Part shown: in pieces, positions 22,616-32,900 of the stretch
Layout: each line of letters begins with the position of its first letter
Position numbering within the stretch: the first letter of the stretch is position 1
Assembly: GCA_021234155.1 (NCBI GenBank)
Contig: JAJEKV010000005.1
Span: 13,013,787-13,077,786 of the forward strand
DNA from: Isoetes taiwanensis
Lineage: Eukaryota > Streptophyta > Lycopodiopsida > Isoetales > Isoetaceae
DNA length: 64,000 nucleotides
Reading direction: 5' to 3'
The notes under the pieces: generated by a model
What the model was told of the DNA's origin: nothing
What the model saw: the letters and a program-made list of their open reading frames with translations, nothing else
The model's database searches: none
Position numbers and translations under genes: made by a program

Positions 22616-25600
22616 TTAAGGACGAGTGGTCGACCAGCTTTTTTCTTCTTCCTCTTCCTCTTCGTCCTCTTCAAAGTCCACATCCACATCTGCAGTCTCC
22701 TTCCCTTTGTCTTCAAACATTGGATTCGACATAAAAATATTTTTCAATAGGGGTTCATCTGGCCGATAGCAATCGCCAAGCAATCTTCTCACCTTCCGGT
22801 TTCCCCTTGAGTCTTTCATATTTTTATCATCCATAATGGCTATCATAAGGACTAGCACATGTGAGATCTTACTTCGGTACTAAACTCACTATCTTTGTTT
22901 TCATCTATCATTCTTGCTTGCCCCATCACTTTAATGCATTCGAGATCATTTGCAGCGGCTAGTGCATAGGCGTGGGACATGTCAAGTGGCAAACTATCCA
23001 CGATAGTATAATGCATCTCGGGCCGTAAAACCACTGCATGTGTTGAAGAAGGTGCTGTAATCATCTTGTGTCCATCTCGTGCCACGGCTATCAAGAACAA
23101 ATAGAGTGATGTCGGTTGGCCCTTCACCCACGTCTGGTATGGCACACTTATAACCAGTGGACACCTTATAGAAAAAAGGAGACTCGTCTACTGCCGTCTT
23201 CTTCACCAAAGCAACTTTTCTTTTTAGGTCGGGGCCTTAACTTTCGTGTGAATCCCCTTAAGAGTTGCCACATTCTTCGCCTTTTGCTGCTTCACAAAAT
23301 CTTTTGACCAAAATACATATTTCTTAATGTCATCATTAGATACGTTGTACTTTTGCATTAAGCCTATCTCTGATAACATGAAGTCTCCTGAGAGCCTTTG
23401 CAGTTCTTCGCCAACAGCTTTTTTCAGGACTTTCATATTTTTTATCGATTCGCATGCATCTTCGAAAGATGTCATGTGCTTTGCTGCAGACGTTTTCTTG
23501 TAGATAACTTCCTTTCTGATGCAACTATCTAGAACGAGATTAATTACGCATCATCCAATCCTTGTGCCTTTCTCATTTACGTGATACCTATATAAAAAAT
23601 AGACGATTATCTTGGGAAACCACGCCATAACGAATCGGCAACTTCTTTTTCGAATAAGCGCCCCAAAATTCGTTCCATTTTTCCCATACCTAGTCGAAGA
23701 AAAAAACAATCTTGCGGGGCATCCTTTGGCACTTTGTTTGCTCTTACGAGCCGACTTTGTGCATCCCTTTTTTTCTTCTTTGATCTAGTGCCCTTGGTCT
23801 TGTCTCAGTATTATGGTTTGGCACGGTGTCCTTTCTAGTAATTTGAATTCGCACTCTTAGATTGCCCTTGTCCGTTTCGGCATTGGTTTTCCATATTCGA
23901 TCCATTGTTACTGGCGTGCGCATAAGCTGATTTCCACATATGGATTTGCAAAATATGGGCCGTTAGATAAAAAAAATAGACAGTAGTGAAAGTAACAATA
24001 TAAAAACGCGCCAGCGACGCGTTTTCGTAACTTCCGGATTTACAAAGCGGCGCTGGGCGCCATTCCTTCATGATGAAGAATTCGCGCGCACGCCGTTTCT
24101 TGTAAATCCGTCAAAACAAATAACAACATAAAACGCGCCAGGCACGTTTTTGCTAATCACGTATTTACAACGCGGCGCGCGATTTCTTCATGTATGCCAT
24201 ATGAAGAAATGGCGCCAGCGCCGCATTCTTTGTAAATAACATTGATTAGCTTAAAACGCTTGGGCTGATTTGGAACGCTTATGTGTGGGAAAATAAAATA
24301 CCTTTTGTATAGGAATGTCTTTCCCATGTCATTCAAGATGCTACCGATTTCGCTAATTTCGCCGCTATTGTTGAACCGAGGAACCGGCAATTTCTCGAAT
24401 CAATCTATATAGAATAAGCGATTTCCGATTTTTGTGCTTGATTGATCAAAACCTTCCAGCCTCCCTTTGAATGCTGGCCATCTATTATCATGAAGTGAAT
24501 ATCGAGGTTGCCAAGTAAATCTTCAAGTTTATTCCATATCAACACCTTCTTCGTCTTCATATAATCAAAAGGCACCACATCTGCGGCATTGGCTTTTGCC
24601 CCGGTTTTCTATCATCTTCGTTGACTATTTCCATTTGTGTGCCGCTTGTCGTATCTTCTGGCCGACAAACATAGCCTTCGTGGACACGAAAAGCCCGCCG
24701 ACATGGATAGGGACGCGTGAAGCTAAGGCCCAAAGTGGATACTTGTCAAAGATATTTCTTGAGTTTGCTCATGGCCTCTAACCGTCTCGCCTTTGTCATC
24801 ATCACTAGTCATATCTGTAATGCCTAGAACGTCCGGTGTTTCCACGGCTCTAGAACTTGCATCTTCCTTCTCTTTTTAAAGCTTGTAGGTACAGACTAGC
24901 TGACGGCCTTGTACTAATTGCTCTTCTCACAGCTGAGAGACCTTCACATATTTTTTTTGGTGTCAATGGATCACCACCTGACCAGCCAAATTTGAAGAGG
25001 TTATCTGCGCGCTCATCCGTTCTTAGGGCAGTCTCTTTAAAGGAACTGGCACTGCAGTAATTTAACTTCTTCAATACTTTTTTATTTTTTTGACCCGCTT
25101 CAAGTAATACGGAATAGTAAGAATCGTCCTGTTCTTCGCATGTGATTAGAATACCTTGTTTCTTCATTTGATCTGTTTCCTTAACTCTAGACATGAAAAT
25201 CAGATCTGTCTTTCCACTAGTCTTGAAGATCTCCACATAGCCCTCTGGTAGATCTTCTTCTGGACATGGAGGCTCTACCCGAGCCTTCATTATTCCGGTC
25301 GTATCTTCAATGGTCACAACGTGTGCCAAATCAAGAATCGATACATCTTCCTCCGTTTTGTTTTTTTTCATGCAGATGTCCCTCGGACTCCTCAAGCAGC
25401 TTTGCTTTTTTTTTCACATTTTAGAAGATCCCCAAAGTTACAATCATGTGGTGAGTAATGAAATCGCTACCGAAGCTGCTTTTGATAGACTTTACTTTCA
25501 AAAACATAAATTGTACATAGGAAAAGTAGCAGAGACAACAAAAAACAATCATATCAGAGACGTTCTACATTATAAATCGCGCCGAGCGCGTTTTTAAGAG

Positions 25601-26090
25601 GGGCCCTACAGACGCTCTATATTATAAGAGACATACTAGGCTACAAAAAAGACTTGTCAAAAGAACTGGAGAATACAGAACAAAAGTATAAACAAACAAG
25701 TCTGCAAGAAACTATAATTAAACGGTCTACATTATACAAAATGGAGAATACAAAACAAAAAACACAGAGTACAGGAGAAGATTATAACAAAAACACACAA
25801 AACAAGGTAGTAAAAGCAGTAGAAATGACACAGAAACAATATAAAAGGTAGAAAATACACAGAGACACGCATACACAGAAAACACAGGTAGAAAAACATC
25901 CTAAAAACCTAACAAAAAAAAGGGACACAGAAATCAATTACAAAACAAAAACAGATCAATTACCTGAGGCGCTTGTTGGATTTGTGCTTTCTGCTTGTTC
26001 AGCAGCCTCCAGGCTTGGGATTTGTGCTTTAGTAAGCCCACCTCTACCAGCCGCCGGCCGCCGCCGATCCTCTAGACGCCATAGAACGCG
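22616..26090 (-). pseudogene. large multi-exon cargo gene of the 12.56-kb element, DGQH motif
   Basis: Coding-like segments read right to left. A possible first exon (Arg/Ala-rich, then KAQIPSLEAAEQAE) lies at 26,090-25,965 and ends at a GTAATT donor. A 181-residue frame follows at 25,395-24,850. A segment with PLWALASRVPIHVGGL lies near 24,700. VVPFDYMKTKK followed by FMIIDGQHSKGGWK lies at 24,590-24,450, and VPRFNNSGEISEIGS at 24,390-24,240. A palindrome cluster lies next, then frames at 23,475-23,224, 23,209-22,860 and 22,858-22,616, the last ending in an acidic Glu/Asp tract. DGQH followed by a Trp/Lys helix recalls ParB/DndB-type (DGQHR) folds, but this is tentative. Frame changes between segments could be introns or decay. 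Function unknown. It faces away from the transposase. Confidence 0.5.
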
Positions 26091-26314
26091 CAAGTGCGGA
26101 TAATATGAGACTGGGGTTTTGGTTTAAACTTATATGTATGCGTTCATAATCTAGGTCGCCGATTTTTACAACCGTGAATTCAAATTAAGGCCCTTTTAAA
26201 TTTATATCGCTTTAATTAACCGCCTGGCCCCGCTCATTTACAAATTTAAATTGTGTTTTTTTTTTTAGTGCAATTTCAAGATAACAATTAATTATTAATT
26301 TCAAGAAACGATAT

Positions 26315-26590
26315 GTGGCAATCTACTACCACCTAATCGGCCACCACCTACTATCGAGCCCAAGATCATTCCTACTATCGAGCCTAAGAACAATCGACTA
26401 TCAGAGCGCCCAAGATCCGTCTACAACGCCTTCAATCCCATTCGATCGAGCCGCCTTCAATCCCATTCGATGTCTGCTGAACTATGGTGAGTGTGATTCC
26501 ATTCCGAATGCATTCTCTTGTCTGTTGGGTGTCAAAACCCACAGACGCAATGTAAAGTGGTTGGGGGCAGGGCCCAACCAAGCAATATAG
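26315..26590 (+). pseudogene. unidentified forward frame upstream of DUF8039 exon
   Basis: An open frame of 91 codons with no recognisable domain, ending shortly before the exon at 26,712. It could be a 5' exon or leader of the same forward gene. The CTAT microsatellite at about 26,650-26,667 separates them. Confidence 0.2.
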
Positions 26591-26711
26591 TGTGGTGTGT
26601 GGTCACATGTCCAGTTGGATGTTGCCTAGTGGCGTGACGTTAAAATACTATCTATCTATCTATCTTTTTTTCGTCCTCTATTTTTTCCAATGCATTCTGG
26701 TTCTTTATCAG

Positions 26712-26955
26712 TGTCGGAGAAGAATGCTATCTTTTAACAGCAAACTTGAAGCGCCGAGTAGGCTTATGCAAAATCGAAGATCTGAATCTAAGTTCTATGT
26801 GTCATGGTGTTCCTCTTGGAAACAGTTTCTGTAAGATTTCCATTATAAACTGCAATTATAAAGATGAGGCTCTTCCAAGAAGACATCCCGGTGGCGATAC
26901 AGTTGGTGAAAGTGTGGGCACATTTGTAGCATGGCCAAAAGAACGTCTGAAAAAG
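26712..26955 (+). pseudogene. exon encoding a DUF8039-like domain
   Basis: After a TTTATCAG acceptor the forward frame reads VGEECYLLTANL and KRRVGLCKIEDL, then HGVPLGNSFCKISI, then DEALPRRHPGGDT and finally VGTFVAWPKERLKK before a GTATTT donor. This order (G-x-C-x-L, VA/VG-G, HG-x-PLG, an acid plus P, GTFVAWP) is the pattern of DUF8039, a plant domain found in DNA-transposon proteins, often with an Ulp1 protease. The exon is open and well preserved compared with its surroundings. No Ulp1 part is visible next to it. It lies on the opposite strand from the large cargo gene. Confidence 0.6.
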
Positions 26956-27027
26956 GTATTTATATTACGATATTAAAAAAAAAATGAATATATCATAATA
27001 TCTGCGTGATGTTGTGAATTTTGTATT

Positions 27028-27129
27028 CTTTGATGCTCTTTAGCCAGTCATATCAACCCCATGAAACTACACATTAATGAAAATATGTAGTTTCTTGGGG
27101 TTGGTCATACTGGCTAGAGGGCATCAAAG
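27028..27129. repeat. 102-bp long hairpin (foldback)
   Basis: Arms of about 45 bp pair almost perfectly. The left arm contains CTTTAGCCAGTCATATCAAC, and the right arm contains TTGGTCATACTGGCTAGAGG. The loop is about 8 bases, near TAATGAAA. It could be a tiny foldback MITE or a small-RNA-type hairpin. It lies inside the 12.56-kb element between the DUF8039 exon and a palindrome. Confidence 0.8.
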
Positions 27130-27292
27130 GATTCAATGTTTTCGACATTGCATATAAAAAAACATAATAAACTAATGACATAAAAGTATAGTGCAAAATT
27201 GCGCCAGCGCCGAAGTTTGTATTCATATTCCAAAAAATGTATGTACATTTCTTCTTCTGCAAAAATGCGCCAGGCGCGAATTCTTTCTATCT

Positions 27293-27800
27293 CTACAATA
27301 TGTCACATAGGCCCACTTCATCGGCCCAATACCGCAAAAAGTCCCACCTGAACCACTCGATATGACAGATCCTCATCTTCCCCGGGCGAATGTCGAAGTC
27401 TCCAAAAAGAGTGTTGTATCGATCCTTGATACTATAAATCAAATCCTCGCATTTATTTGTTGGCATGAGCCTTACTAAGAGCATGAGGAGCCGTGATATG
27501 TCCAGAGATGCGATGGAAGTGTTCCCATGGCCCCGATACAGATCGTCTAATGGATTCTCCAACTCTCTTTGAACGCTTTGAACAAAGACAATCAAGTAAT
27601 ATCTTGTATTGTGGTCCAGAGTTGATGGTCGCCCGTGGGAAGTGTATTTGAACTAGAACCAGCCAGTGTATTTGAACTAGGATCAGCCAGTGTCCATGCA
27701 TAAGGAAAATCCATGGCACTAGAACGAGAGAAATTAAGTAATTAGCAAATGATATATTACTCTCCCCATAAAACGATTCTGAACATACATAATTCAAAAC
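27293..27800 (-). pseudogene. unidentified cargo exon of the 12.56-kb element
   Basis: The reverse-strand frame at 27,595-27,293 (100 residues) reads like a folded protein (ELENPLDDLYRG, MLLVRLMPTNKCEDLI, then HIEWFRWDFLRYWADEVG). An upstream segment at 27,720-27,600 contains a repeated SSNTL phrase from a short direct repeat. I do not recognise it. GC-rich palindromes lie on both sides (27,261 and 27,796), as in the other cargo segments, so it may be part of the same long gene. Confidence 0.35.
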
Positions 27801-28124
27801 GCCGCCAGCGCTGTTGTTTTGTTTTTTTTTTCACAGATCTATTTCACTCGCGCCTGGCGCGATTTGTATAGAACCGTATGAAATAGAAAAGCCAAACTAA
27901 AAACGCGCCTGGCGCGCTTTGATTAACCTAGTGGAAAATCGGAACCCAAAAATAGAAATGTGCCAAGCGCGATTTCTCCCATTCTAACATATTATTCTAA
28001 CAGAATGCATAATGCTGAATGCATATTAGTTCATTGTTTTAGTTCATTATTTAGAGCAGATAGAGGAAGAGCTAGTGAAATAGAATAAGAGCAGATACAG
28101 CAGAATCATATAAGCAAGATCATA

Positions 28125-28265
28125 GAGCAGATAGATCATACAGCAGATAGATCATAGATCATAGAGCAGATAGATCATAGATCATAGATCATAGATCATA
28201 GATCATAGATCATAGATCAGAGATCATAGATCATAGAGCAAGATCATAGAGCAGATAGATCATAG
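28125..28265. repeat. AGATCAT simple repeat
   Basis: Head-to-tail copies of ATAGATC/ATCATAG-type units with a few GCAG interruptions. Looser copies run from about 28,080 to 28,390. Confidence 0.85.
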
Positions 28266-28499
28266 ATCATTATTTACTTCATTATTTTAGATCATTAATT
28301 ACAACAGATAGAGGAAGAGCTAGTGAAATACAATAAGAGCAGATCATATAGGCAAGATCACAGAACAAGATCATAGAGCAGGATCTATATATGAAGGTGG
28401 TAGGGCAGTTTAGGACTGATGCATGTAAAAGTAAATAACATGCTTTATGTAAAATAACTACTTTATGTAAATAACAGGAAATACTAACCTATTTGTGTT

Positions 28500-29110
28500 C
28501 TGTACCCGAGAATTGAGCTTTGCCTTTGAGCCGAAACCAAAGAATCGAAAAACAAAGTTGATTTGATTCGAGAAGCCAATAGCAGATGATTTGAGCCTTA
28601 AGAAGCCGAGAAAAAGCAATAGCAGCTAATTTGGAAACCGAGAAGCCGAGAAGCTTTAACACAAAAAACAAAAAACCACAAAACTTTGTTATTCAAAGCC
28701 AGAGAGATTGTAGAGAGCCGAAAAGCCAAAAAAGCCAGAGACATTGTATAGAGCCTACAAACCTTTGAGCCGAAAACCCTAAAGCAGATGATTGTAGAAG
28801 CCGAAAAGCTCGAAAAGCCGAGTTTAAAGCATATAGAAGCCGAATTTAAAGCAGATAGAAGCCGAAAAGTCGAGATTGATGCAGATAGAAGCCGAGAAGC
28901 AGATAGAAGTCGAGATTGAAGCAGATTGAAGCAGATTGAAGCGCCTAGATTGCATGCAGAGATTGAAGCGCCGAGATTGCATGCAGAAGCGCCTAGAAGC
29001 GCCTGGAATGCCTGGAATTGGAAGTGGAAGCGGAAGCGCTGAATTAGCCTCGAATTTAAAAGTTCGAAGTGAGAGAAAGCAGTTCGAAAACGAATGCTAA
29101 CTTCAAATAA
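28500..29110. repeat. purine-rich cryptic repeat (GCCGAR / GCAGAT)
   Basis: Dominated by short repeats of AGAAGCCGA, GATTGAAGCAGA and AGCGCCTAGA. It produces a spurious 180-codon reverse frame of Ser/Ala/Leu/Phe repeats, which I do not call a gene. Some units near 28,940-29,010 carry the GCGCC core. Confidence 0.7.
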
Positions 29111-29189
29111 TAACTGCCTTAAAAATTTCGTACCGCGCAATCATCACTGCCGCGAAAATTTATTACAAAGATTTTTTGTTTTAAGGACC

Positions 29190-29480
29190 GTGACTTTAAA
29201 AGTTTAAAAGTTATGAGTTAATAGTTAAGTTAGTTGTTAATAGTTATAAGTTAATAGTTAATAGTTAAGTTATAAGTTATAAGTTAATAGTTTAAAAGTT
29301 ATAAGTTAGTAGTTAAGTTAGTGACCTTAAAACTAACCTTAAAACTTAGTTCTAACCTTAAAACTTTTAACCTACAATAACTTTCCAACCTTAAAATTTC
29401 TAACCTATAATAACCTATAATAAACTTCTTAACCTTAAAACTGCTAACCTATAATTAATAACCTTAAAAGTTGTTGCTAA
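29190..29480. repeat. low-complexity TTAAGTTATAAG tract
   Basis: About 130 bp of AGTTATAAGTTAATAG-type repeats are followed by the complementary-like ACCTTAAAAC repeats, so the tract could fold back on itself. Confidence 0.7.
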
Positions 29481-29668
29481 GGTTATTATAGGATAAAAGT
29501 TTAGAAGGTTATAAGTAGAGGGTTTTATTTATATATAATCCCATTATATAAATAGAATGATCAAATACAATAAGACATATATGAGGCTTTCATTTATGAA
29601 CATGTTAGTGAGAGGTTATTTGGATATGCTAACTTACTATATGTTTTTATGCATTCTAGGTCAATGGC

Positions 29669-32500
29669 ATGCAAAATGCTAAAAAAAAAGCCCCCAATGA
29701 TGCTGATCAATGCAAGGAAAAATTCCCAAATGATGAAGATGATGCCCAAGGAAAGGAAAAGACTGCAAATGATGTTGATGATGGCAAAGAAAAGGAGAAG
29801 ACTCCAAATGATGTTGATGATGGCAAAGGAAAGGAAAAGACCACAAATGAAAAGGATGATGCCAAAGGAAAGGAAATTGTACTTTATACTCGGGTCGATT
29901 GGAAAAACAAAAAGGTCAAGATCCTGCATGCATGCAACAGAGAGGCAGTAGGAGAAGGGATTATTGTTCTAGCAGATCCTATCAATGCGTTGAATGATGA
30001 AAGATTAGGGGAGGACAAAGTTAGGTGTGGCAATCTCAAAATTATATGACAATTGGAAGGAAAAGGGTTCAGCAAACAAGAATGCCTAGCTTGTGTGAAG
30101 CAACTAGAGGTTCCAACTATTGTTGCATGGCCTAGGGAAGATTCAACCTGAGGGGAACTACACGTTTCCTATAGATGTAGAACCATTGTCAACAATGTTC
30201 ACACAGTGTAGCAAGAGGCCACTTCCAACTTTCAAACATTATCCCACCAAAAGATGCAAGTCAGATTATGATTGTTCTCCTGAAGCTATGATGAAGATTA
30301 GAGGAGGTGAATGTTGTTGGGCTTCTTGTATTAAAATATTCACAATAGAGGAGTTGGTGGGAGCAAGAGCTACATATCAGGAACATAAGTGTGATAGCAG
30401 GAGGAATTTCATGTACACCATATTTGGCTATGCAATTCAGGATGAAAGATCAAAGTAGAAAAGATTCCCATTGAATGGAAAGTGGATATGTTCAAAAGCA
30501 TGGATGGCTATACATGGAATTCCAACCTCTTCTTGGCACAACTGGCAAAAGAGACATGAAAATGGTAGTAAAATTGCATTGCATGGGAACACTGGCCTGG
30601 TAAGGCCTACCTCAAGAACTATAGCTGCAAAGGAAATATTTGGAAGATATGTGGATTTCAATGCAGAAAACATGCCACATAAGAGTAAGAAGGATGAACA
30701 GGGTAGAGTTATTGTTGAAAAGAGATTGCCATCCCATTGTACCCAGAAGAGCATATTAGAGGAAATAAATGCATTGCTTTGGGAACTTGGAGTGGCCTCT
30801 ATATCCCAGCCCAGTTTTAGTAGGCTATGGAATAAGCATTTCAAGCATGTGACCATAGCAACTTCAAACAACTTTGCCAAGTGCAATTTATGTGCTAAGT
30901 TGAGGGAGACACTAGATAAGACTGTGCAACCAAGTCTAAGGGCAAAGATAAGGGAACATATGAAGGACCATATGACAGATCAACTATCATGTAGATCAAC
31001 TTATTGGATGTGGAGGACCTTATCTGCAATGGAACCTAATAACTATCTATGTATTATACATGATAAAATGGACCAACAGAAGACTTGTCCAAGTACATTC
31101 CTAAGTCATGTGGAAGATCATACCCTTTGCAGATTTCAATGACTGGGGCAATATTGCATGGGCAATCTCAGACCTATTATGGCCATTTCAGTTTAGAGCT
31201 GTGGAGTGATGGTCCAGATTTTCACATTGGGAGTATTATGAGGTGTTTAAGAAACTATGAGAAGGGTTACAATGGTCACCTGTGAGGATCCTACAAACTA
31301 GTCGGGCACTACATAGTGCATTGTTGGATGGAACCCCTAATAGTATTGAAAAGTTTAGCAAGGCAAGATTTAGGAGGAATGGACCTAATGAACATGTTGG
31401 AGCTTCAACATCTCGCGGCTAAACCTCGAGATCTGCCCGTAAAGCTCCTCTTGCAACTAGATAATTGTCTTTGGTCAAAATAAGAACAGTGGATGTTTTC
31501 TTTCCTATCCTACTTAATGTATTTGTGGGTATTTTTGAAAGAGTCAATTTGGGGTTCCTAATGCCCGGACATACTCATGAGGATGTGGATGCATTGTTTG
31601 GAAAATATAGTCATGTATTGAGACAACAGACAGGTTACCAACTTTTCCTGTGCTATTGGAAATATTTCATGGATGTACAAATCCATCTCCTATAGGATCT
31701 ATCATAGAAGAAGTGCCCGATTGGAAGAGTTTTGTGGATGGTTATGCTCTCGACATGGAAGGTCATTCTAGACCTCTTCAATTCACTTTTTGGGTGAGAG
31801 AAGGGATTCCAATCATGCAATGGAAAATGAGACCTTCAGAGGAGAAGTGGAGAGGTGGGGCAGAAATTTGGTAATGTGGATGCAAATGGCAAGCCTATGA
31901 TACCTCCCTGGTCAACCAAAAGCTCTAAAAACCAACCCAAGAAGTCAAGCAATTGGGATTGACTAAGGATGGCATCAATGACTACATCAAGCATTGGCAA
32001 ACTAATTCAGATGAGACTAATCGTGCATTGATAGATTATTGGAAGAAGGTGATCAACTTGTTGGATGAGGTAGACACATCCTCATAAGAGCTGAAAGAAG
32101 GGTGGTTCCCTAAAAGTAAGTGGAAAACATTAGTCGGGCTTGATTTTAAGATGATGATACCATTAGTAGCATTGTGAAGGCATATGCTCCTCCTCAACTG
32201 GGATAAACACTATGTTGGTCCTAAGAAGGATAGGCCAAAATATTTAGGCATGGATTGTTATGAACCTTCTAACCGACGTGGAGTGCCACCAATTTGTAGT
32301 AGTAAAACCAGCAGATCTAGAGACCTATCCAGTGTGGTTGGGATACACTATCTCGGATATTTGCAAAGAAGAAGGTGATGTTAACTTCAATAAGGTGCGC
32401 GTGGAATGGTGGTGTCCAAGACATCGGTTGAGTAATGTCACCGATAAAGAAAAGATATTCAGATCGTTGGACAAAGAGGTGGAGGAGAAATCCAAGTGAT
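29669..32500 (+). pseudogene. DUF7869-like transposase remnant, copy 2 (inside the 12.56-kb element)
   Basis: The transposase candidate of the big element. The N-terminal frame 29,669-30,049 begins with about five acidic/Lys repeats of roughly 12 residues (ND-DD-KGKEK), then YTRVDWKNKKVKIL. The frame 30,120-30,458 has GGECCWASCIKIF. The frame 30,471-31,142 has an HGN segment, CNLCAKLRETLDK (zinc-type Cys pair) and IIHDKMDQQKT (first acidic site, about 31,060-31,080). Another frame continues with YGHF near 31,170, LQLDN near 31,452 and PGHTHEDVDALFG near 31,567. The C-terminus has GIPIMQ, a YWKKV block near 32,040 and FVVVK, PVWLGY and VEWWCPR at 32,290-32,415. At least three frame changes and some stops make it inactive. 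It reads towards the right TIR, about 400 bp away. Confidence 0.75.
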
Positions 32501-32864
32501 CCCGATCTTTGGCTAGACATTGAAACCGTGATTAAAACCCGTGGACTCCAAAACTATTCCTAGTAAAACAAATGAGAGTTACAATACCTCGGGATGTAAG
32601 GAATAAGGTTCTCATATCCTTGGGGATGCTAGTGGAAAAATGAAAAACAATTACTATGTATCTTTTCTACAGTTAATAAAAGTTGTGTACTACTTGAGTT
32701 CCATGATATATGATTTTGTAATTTGAAGTTAAGGTGTGAATTTATATTCCCGTGTGTGATTATATGTTAACGTCTATTCTAGTCTAAGGGCAACAAAGTT
32801 ACTAAAAAAGTGAATTTAACAAAGTTACTAAAAAAGTGCAATATAAAATTTATCCCAAAATTAA

Positions 32865-32896
32865 GACATAATCCCAATTTAATTGAATGATGGTTA
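32865..32896. repeat. right terminal inverted repeat (32 bp)
   Basis: A perfect inverted copy of 20,338-20,369, followed directly by ATTG (32,897-32,900). The inner neighbour (read outward-in as TAATTTTGGG) matches the left end of the 1,658-bp element (type II end). Confidence 0.9.
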
Positions 32897-32900
32897 TTGC

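Larger units (their letters stand above)
20663..27977. repeat. about 16 short GC-rich palindromes (GCGCC-n-GGCGC type)
   Basis: Short inverted repeats with a GCGC-rich core and A/T arms, for example AAATCGCGC and GCGCGATTT around a 4-base loop at 20,663-20,684. Others lie near 21,891, 21,941, 24,003, 24,044, 24,079, 24,130, 24,168, 24,206, 25,574, 27,195, 27,261, 27,796, 27,845, 27,899 and 27,956. Two clusters are evenly spaced: 24,003-24,230 (steps of about 35-51 bp) and 27,796-27,977 (about 49-57 bp). Spacers in the first cluster alternate between TTCTTCAT/ATGAAGAA and TTGTAAAT/ATTTACAA, so neighbouring units are themselves in inverted arrangement. All lie inside the 12.56-kb element, in apparently non-coding parts of its reverse-strand gene. 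A related core also occurs by the right end of the 1,658-bp element. Confidence 0.85.
20338..32896. mobile_element. 12.56-kb TIR transposon with 4-bp target duplication
   Basis: The two ends are perfect 32-bp inverted repeats (20,338-20,369 and 32,865-32,896), starting AACCATCATTCAATTAAA, and are flanked by ATTG on both sides. A 1,658-bp element elsewhere in the window (52,911-54,568) has related ends and its own 4-bp duplication, which confirms the boundaries. Inside, left to right: a reverse-strand multi-exon remnant, an array of GC-rich palindromes, a forward DUF8039 exon, a long hairpin, simple-repeat tracts and a forward DUF7869-like transposase remnant near the right end. The transposase is broken, so this copy is probably no longer autonomous. 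Known superfamilies with 4-bp duplications, such as Sola1/Sola2, are the first comparison to make. I cannot assign it with certainty. Confidence 0.88.

Noticed and set aside
24003-24230. CRISPR array
   Set aside because: Even spacing of repeats looked array-like, but the units are diverged palindromes in eukaryotic transposon DNA with related, not unique, spacers, and no cas genes.
28598-29140. 180-codon reverse frame
   Set aside because: Entirely Ser/Ala/Leu/Phe repeats produced by a purine-rich simple repeat; no domain, and the repeat explains the open frame.
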